Shown piece after piece: positions 41,625 to 43,699 of a stretch of 43,699 nt of DNA (position 1 is the stretch's first letter; every line of letters starts with the position of its first letter). Source of the stretch: Frankiales bacterium. GTDB lineage: Bacteria > Actinomycetota > Actinomycetes > Mycobacteriales > Jatrophihabitantaceae. Below the pieces are notes generated by a model, which did no database searches, was not told the origin of the DNA, and saw only the letters and a program-made list of their open reading frames with translations. Where the stretch lies: positions 1 through 43,699 of the forward strand of contig JAOPUZ010000014.1 of NCBI GenBank assembly GCA_025966315.1. Direction: 5' to 3'. The translations under genes were made by a program, and so were the position numbers.

Positions 41625-42989
41625 TTATAAATGGACATGCGAACTGACCATTCGAAAGCCGACCGGTGAGTCATGGTCCTTGGCCAGATGAATGATAACG
41701 CGTGAGCCGGGCACGGCGTCTGCGGCGCCCCTGGCGTGGACAAGGCCAACCGGGATATTGAAATCATGGGGTATTTGAACGGAGCATTTAGTACTCGTCA
41801 GAAATCCCCTGACGGCCTCTCGTTTCGCGATGATGGCTCGCGCCGTGATGTTGTCGGCCGTGACCTCGTCCTTGTAACCCGAAGAGTAACTAACTCCGGG
41901 TTCGCGGGCGCGTCGGTCCCACATTGCCTTGTAGCTGCCGTGTTTGTAGAGGGTGTGTCCGTCCTGGCGGAGTTCGTGCCAGGCAAGGCCCGCTGGCGGC
42001 ACGGTGAGGTTGATGGTGTCGCCGTACATGTGGATGAGGGCTTGGCCGGCGTCCATGTGCCGGTCGAATTCGGCTAGTGCTTTTTTGCTGACGGCTTGGC
42101 GTAGTGGGTTGAGGGCTTTGCTGAGGCCGGCGGCGGGGATCGCTGCTAGGGCGTCGCTGGCGAAGCTTCGCCAGTTGACGGTTGTGTCGCCGTGCAGGGC
42201 GCGGTGGGTGTCGGTGAGGAGTTTGGCGGCGGCGGCGAGGGCCACGATTGCCCAGACGGCGGCGGCGGCGGGTGGGCAGATGAAGTCCAGGGCCATGCCG
42301 GCGTACGACAGCTCGGTGATCAGCGCGCTGCAGGCGGCGGAGAAGGTGGCGGCGCTGGGATGTTCGGCGAATTCGAGGAACGGGCGCGCGGCGCTGGTGG
42401 TCCAATGACCGACGTTGCCGGCCCAGTGGCCAAGTTTGGCCCAGCCGGATCGTCGTGGGTCCAGTCCCGGTGGTTGTGACGTCCACTGTCGGATCAGCCG
42501 GTCGCGTGCCGAGGTCAGGGTCTGGAGCTCGGTCTGGAACTGGGATACGAGCAACGAGGTCGCGGGCCCGGCTTGGTCGACGAAGCCGCTCCCGCCGAGT
42601 CGTTGATCGTCGAGCGAGATGGGTGAAATGGTCGCGGCGTCGAGTTGGTTGGTCAGTTGGCGCCGCAGGTCGGTGAGTCGAGCGGCGGAGCCGCTCAACG
42701 TGCTGGCATAGATCGTTGCCGCACCGGCGCAGTCCTCGAGCCAGTTGGCGGTGGCGGTGCTGACTGGTGCGATGGTGCCCATCGATCCGATGAACTCCGA
42801 GGCCGCGAGGCCGTGCCAGCCGGCGACTCCGCCGTCCTGCACGGCGCTGGACACTGACCGTACTGACTGCGCGGTGTCGGCGCACCAGCCGGCCATGGCG
42901 CGCAGGCGGTCGCTTTCATCGGTCGGTATCGAGATGGCGAGGCAGTCGGCGACGGCGGTGTAGCTGAGTTGGGTGAGTGAGGTCGTCAC
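41625..42989 (-). CDS. Polymorphic toxin: WXG-type N-terminus, RNase A-like C-terminus
   Basis: The 454-residue protein has a helical N-terminal domain with Trp58-His-Gly60 (GGVAGWHGLAASEF), as in WXG/ESX-type secretion domains. A hydrophobic region at about 218-258 follows. The C-terminal 120 residues begin LAWHELRQDGHTLYKHG (His338, His345, His350) and end SPVGFRMVSSHVHL. The HE-x-GGHTL-x-x-H pattern and the PxGxxxxT-type end resemble bacterial RNase A-like toxin domains (CdiA-CT type) as I remember them; here the final Thr and Tyr appear as Ser and His. GTG at 42989 with AAGGT upstream is chosen; the open frame further upstream is non-coding in character. The immunity gene follows. Confidence 0.75.
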   Translation of the reverse strand: MTTSLTQLSYTAVADCLAISIPTDESDRLRAMAGWCADTAQSVRSVSSAVQDGGVAGWHGLAASEFIGSMGTIAPVSTATANWLEDCAGAATIYASTLSGSAARLTDLRRQLTNQLDAATISPISLDDQRLGGSGFVDQAGPATSLLVSQFQTELQTLTSARDRLIRQWTSQPPGLDPRRSGWAKLGHWAGNVGHWTTSAARPFLEFAEHPSAATFSAACSALITELSYAGMALDFICPPAAAAVWAIVALAAAAKLLTDTHRALHGDTTVNWRSFASDALAAIPAAGLSKALNPLRQAVSKKALAEFDRHMDAGQALIHMYGDTINLTVPPAGLAWHELRQDGHTLYKHGSYKAMWDRRAREPGVSYSSGYKDEVTADNITARAIIAKREAVRGFLTSTKCSVQIPHDFNIPVGLVHARGAADAVPGSRVIIHLAKDHDSPVGFRMVSSHVHL

Positions 42990-43029
42990 GGATGGTGACC
43001 TTAAGGCCAAGTGGAACCATCCCTCGGAG

Positions 43030-43038
43030 TTATCCACA
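43030..43038 (+). promoter_or_regulatory. Perfect DnaA-box sequence (copy 1)
   Basis: TTATCCACA matches the consensus DnaA box exactly, 41 bp upstream of the toxin gene start. Two copies in 200 bp are unlikely by chance in GC-rich DNA, but the sequence TTATCCACAGG is also frequent in actinobacterial intergenic regions. Confidence 0.5.
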
Positions 43039-43218
43039 GGAGCGGCTTTGCCCTTATGGGTGCGGAAGGTTCTGCTGGGACCGTAGACCCAACTTTGACC
43101 GTCGGCTCCGCGTCGACGGTCGATGTCCGGAAGCGGTAGACACCTGGTTGGGGCGGGAATCGTCAGTGTTTGCCGGGGTGATCTAGACCCGGCGGTATGG
43201 GTCGGCGCCGCTGGCTGG

Positions 43219-43227
43219 TTATCCACA
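43219..43227 (+). promoter_or_regulatory. Perfect DnaA-box sequence (copy 2)
   Basis: This is a second exact TTATCCACA, 189 bp from the first and in the same orientation, 52 bp before the chosen lipoprotein start. The 289 bp between the toxin and lipoprotein genes hold these two sites and no other feature I can support. Confidence 0.5.
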
Positions 43228-43278
43228 GGCGTCGTAAGTTCGAGGGAGTGATGCCCCGGGATGTGTGAGTCTGTGGCC

Positions 43279-43699
43279 ATGTCGACTGATCGCCCCAGCC
43301 ACGGACCTCGTTGCGTAGCCAGGTTTCTGCTTGCCGGGTTGCTGGTCCTGCTCGCGAGCGCATGCTCCAAGGGTGAGGCAGTAGCTCCGTTGGCATCCAG
43401 CGCGCCGACAACCGACGGTCCCTCGGTCAGCTCGTCACCGAGCAGGTCGCCGACGGTCGCGCCGATAGCCACCGGTGTCCCGGCCGACGTGCCCACGGCG
43501 GTAAACAACCCGAAGAAGGTCGGAGAGAAGCCGCCCGTCCCGCCAGCGCCGGGCTACGGTCCAGACGATGTTGGCAGCGCCATCAACTTCGCGAAGTTCT
43601 TTATACGAACCATCGACTGGGCCGGCGCCACCACGAATCCCGCCTATATGAAGCACTACTACCAGCCATCCTGCACGCAGTGCCAGGTTGTCGCTGATG
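43279..43699 (+). CDS. Secreted lipoprotein, DUF6318-like (cut by window end)
   Basis: At least 140 residues remain open at the window end. The N-terminus MSTDRPSHGPRCVARFLLAGLLVLLASAC is a lipoprotein signal peptide with lipobox ASAC (Cys29). A Ser/Pro/Thr-rich spacer of about 60 residues follows. The folded part then starts with AINFAKFFIRTIDWAGATTNPAYMKHYYQPSCTQCQ, which resembles DUF6318 proteins of actinomycetes (aromatic-rich helix, then CxxC). An in-frame ATG at 43261 is an alternative start. It is divergent from the toxin gene; DUF6318 genes near secreted toxins suggest a surface or immunity-linked role, which is conjecture. Confidence 0.75.
   Translation, partial: MSTDRPSHGPRCVARFLLAGLLVLLASACSKGEAVAPLASSAPTTDGPSVSSSPSRSPTVAPIATGVPADVPTAVNNPKKVGEKPPVPPAPGYGPDDVGSAINFAKFFIRTIDWAGATTNPAYMKHYYQPSCTQCQVVAD

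Noticed and set aside
43030-43227. Possible replication origin
   Set aside because: There are only two DnaA boxes, no AT-rich unwinding element, and no dnaA, dnaN or gidA nearby.
42990-43508. 173-codon N-terminal extension of the toxin
   Set aside because: This part runs antisense to the lipoprotein gene and lacks domain character; the GTG at 42989 gives a normal WXG-type N-terminus.

Overview
The window comes from a high-GC actinobacterium. The tmRNA encodes the tag ADSNQREFALAA, close to the mycobacterial tag as I remember it. dnaE2 carries an actinobacterial SOS box, and the proline-catabolism genes lie in the mycobacterial pruC/pruA/pruB order. Many genes start with GTG or TTG, and overlaps of the ATGA/GTGA type are frequent. 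I cannot fix the genus; a Frankia/Jatrophihabitans/Nakamurella-like lineage is a guess.

Layout. 1-1343: the N-terminal part of a CYTH-CHAD protein, then ssrA (tmRNA) with its terminator. 1413-6591: a lipid or organic-acid catabolic cluster, with an acyl-CoA ligase, a family III CoA-transferase and two overlapping acyl-CoA dehydrogenase subunits. 6592-7033: a small AT-richer islet with one unknown gene between imperfect direct repeats. 7014-9047: a probable DUF6319-type protein, a methyltransferase and two paralogous 60-aa proteins. 9232-15942: a CocE-type hydrolase, a secreted multidomain nuclease, and a divergent MarR regulator/MFS exporter pair with palindromes between them.

15967-28899 (all minus strand): a complete type IV pilus locus in the order small membrane protein, pilB, pilT, pilC, pilA, pilD, pilM, pilN, pilO and three large pseudopilin-like genes. 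No secretin gene is present, as expected for a monoderm. Two of the minor pilins are striking. One fuses a prepilin stem to three Ig-like modules and a ricin-type beta-trefoil. The other is a PilX/GspK-like protein (no Glu at +5) that appears to carry six trefoil units, i.e. two trefoils. The simplest reading is a pilus tip complex that binds carbohydrate. This is the most likely undescribed system in the window.

29095-35669: LexA-controlled dnaE2, a VOC-fold protein, and a CHASE3-HAMP-GAF histidine kinase coupled to a single-domain response regulator. 35728-40155: a PucR-family regulator divergent from pruA-pruB (proline to glutamate). 40313-43699: a DUF4190-like membrane protein, then a polymorphic toxin module. 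That module pairs a WXG-type N-terminus and an RNase A-like C-terminus with a CdiI-type immunity protein. It is divergent, across a region with two perfect DnaA-box sequences, from a truncated DUF6318-like lipoprotein gene.
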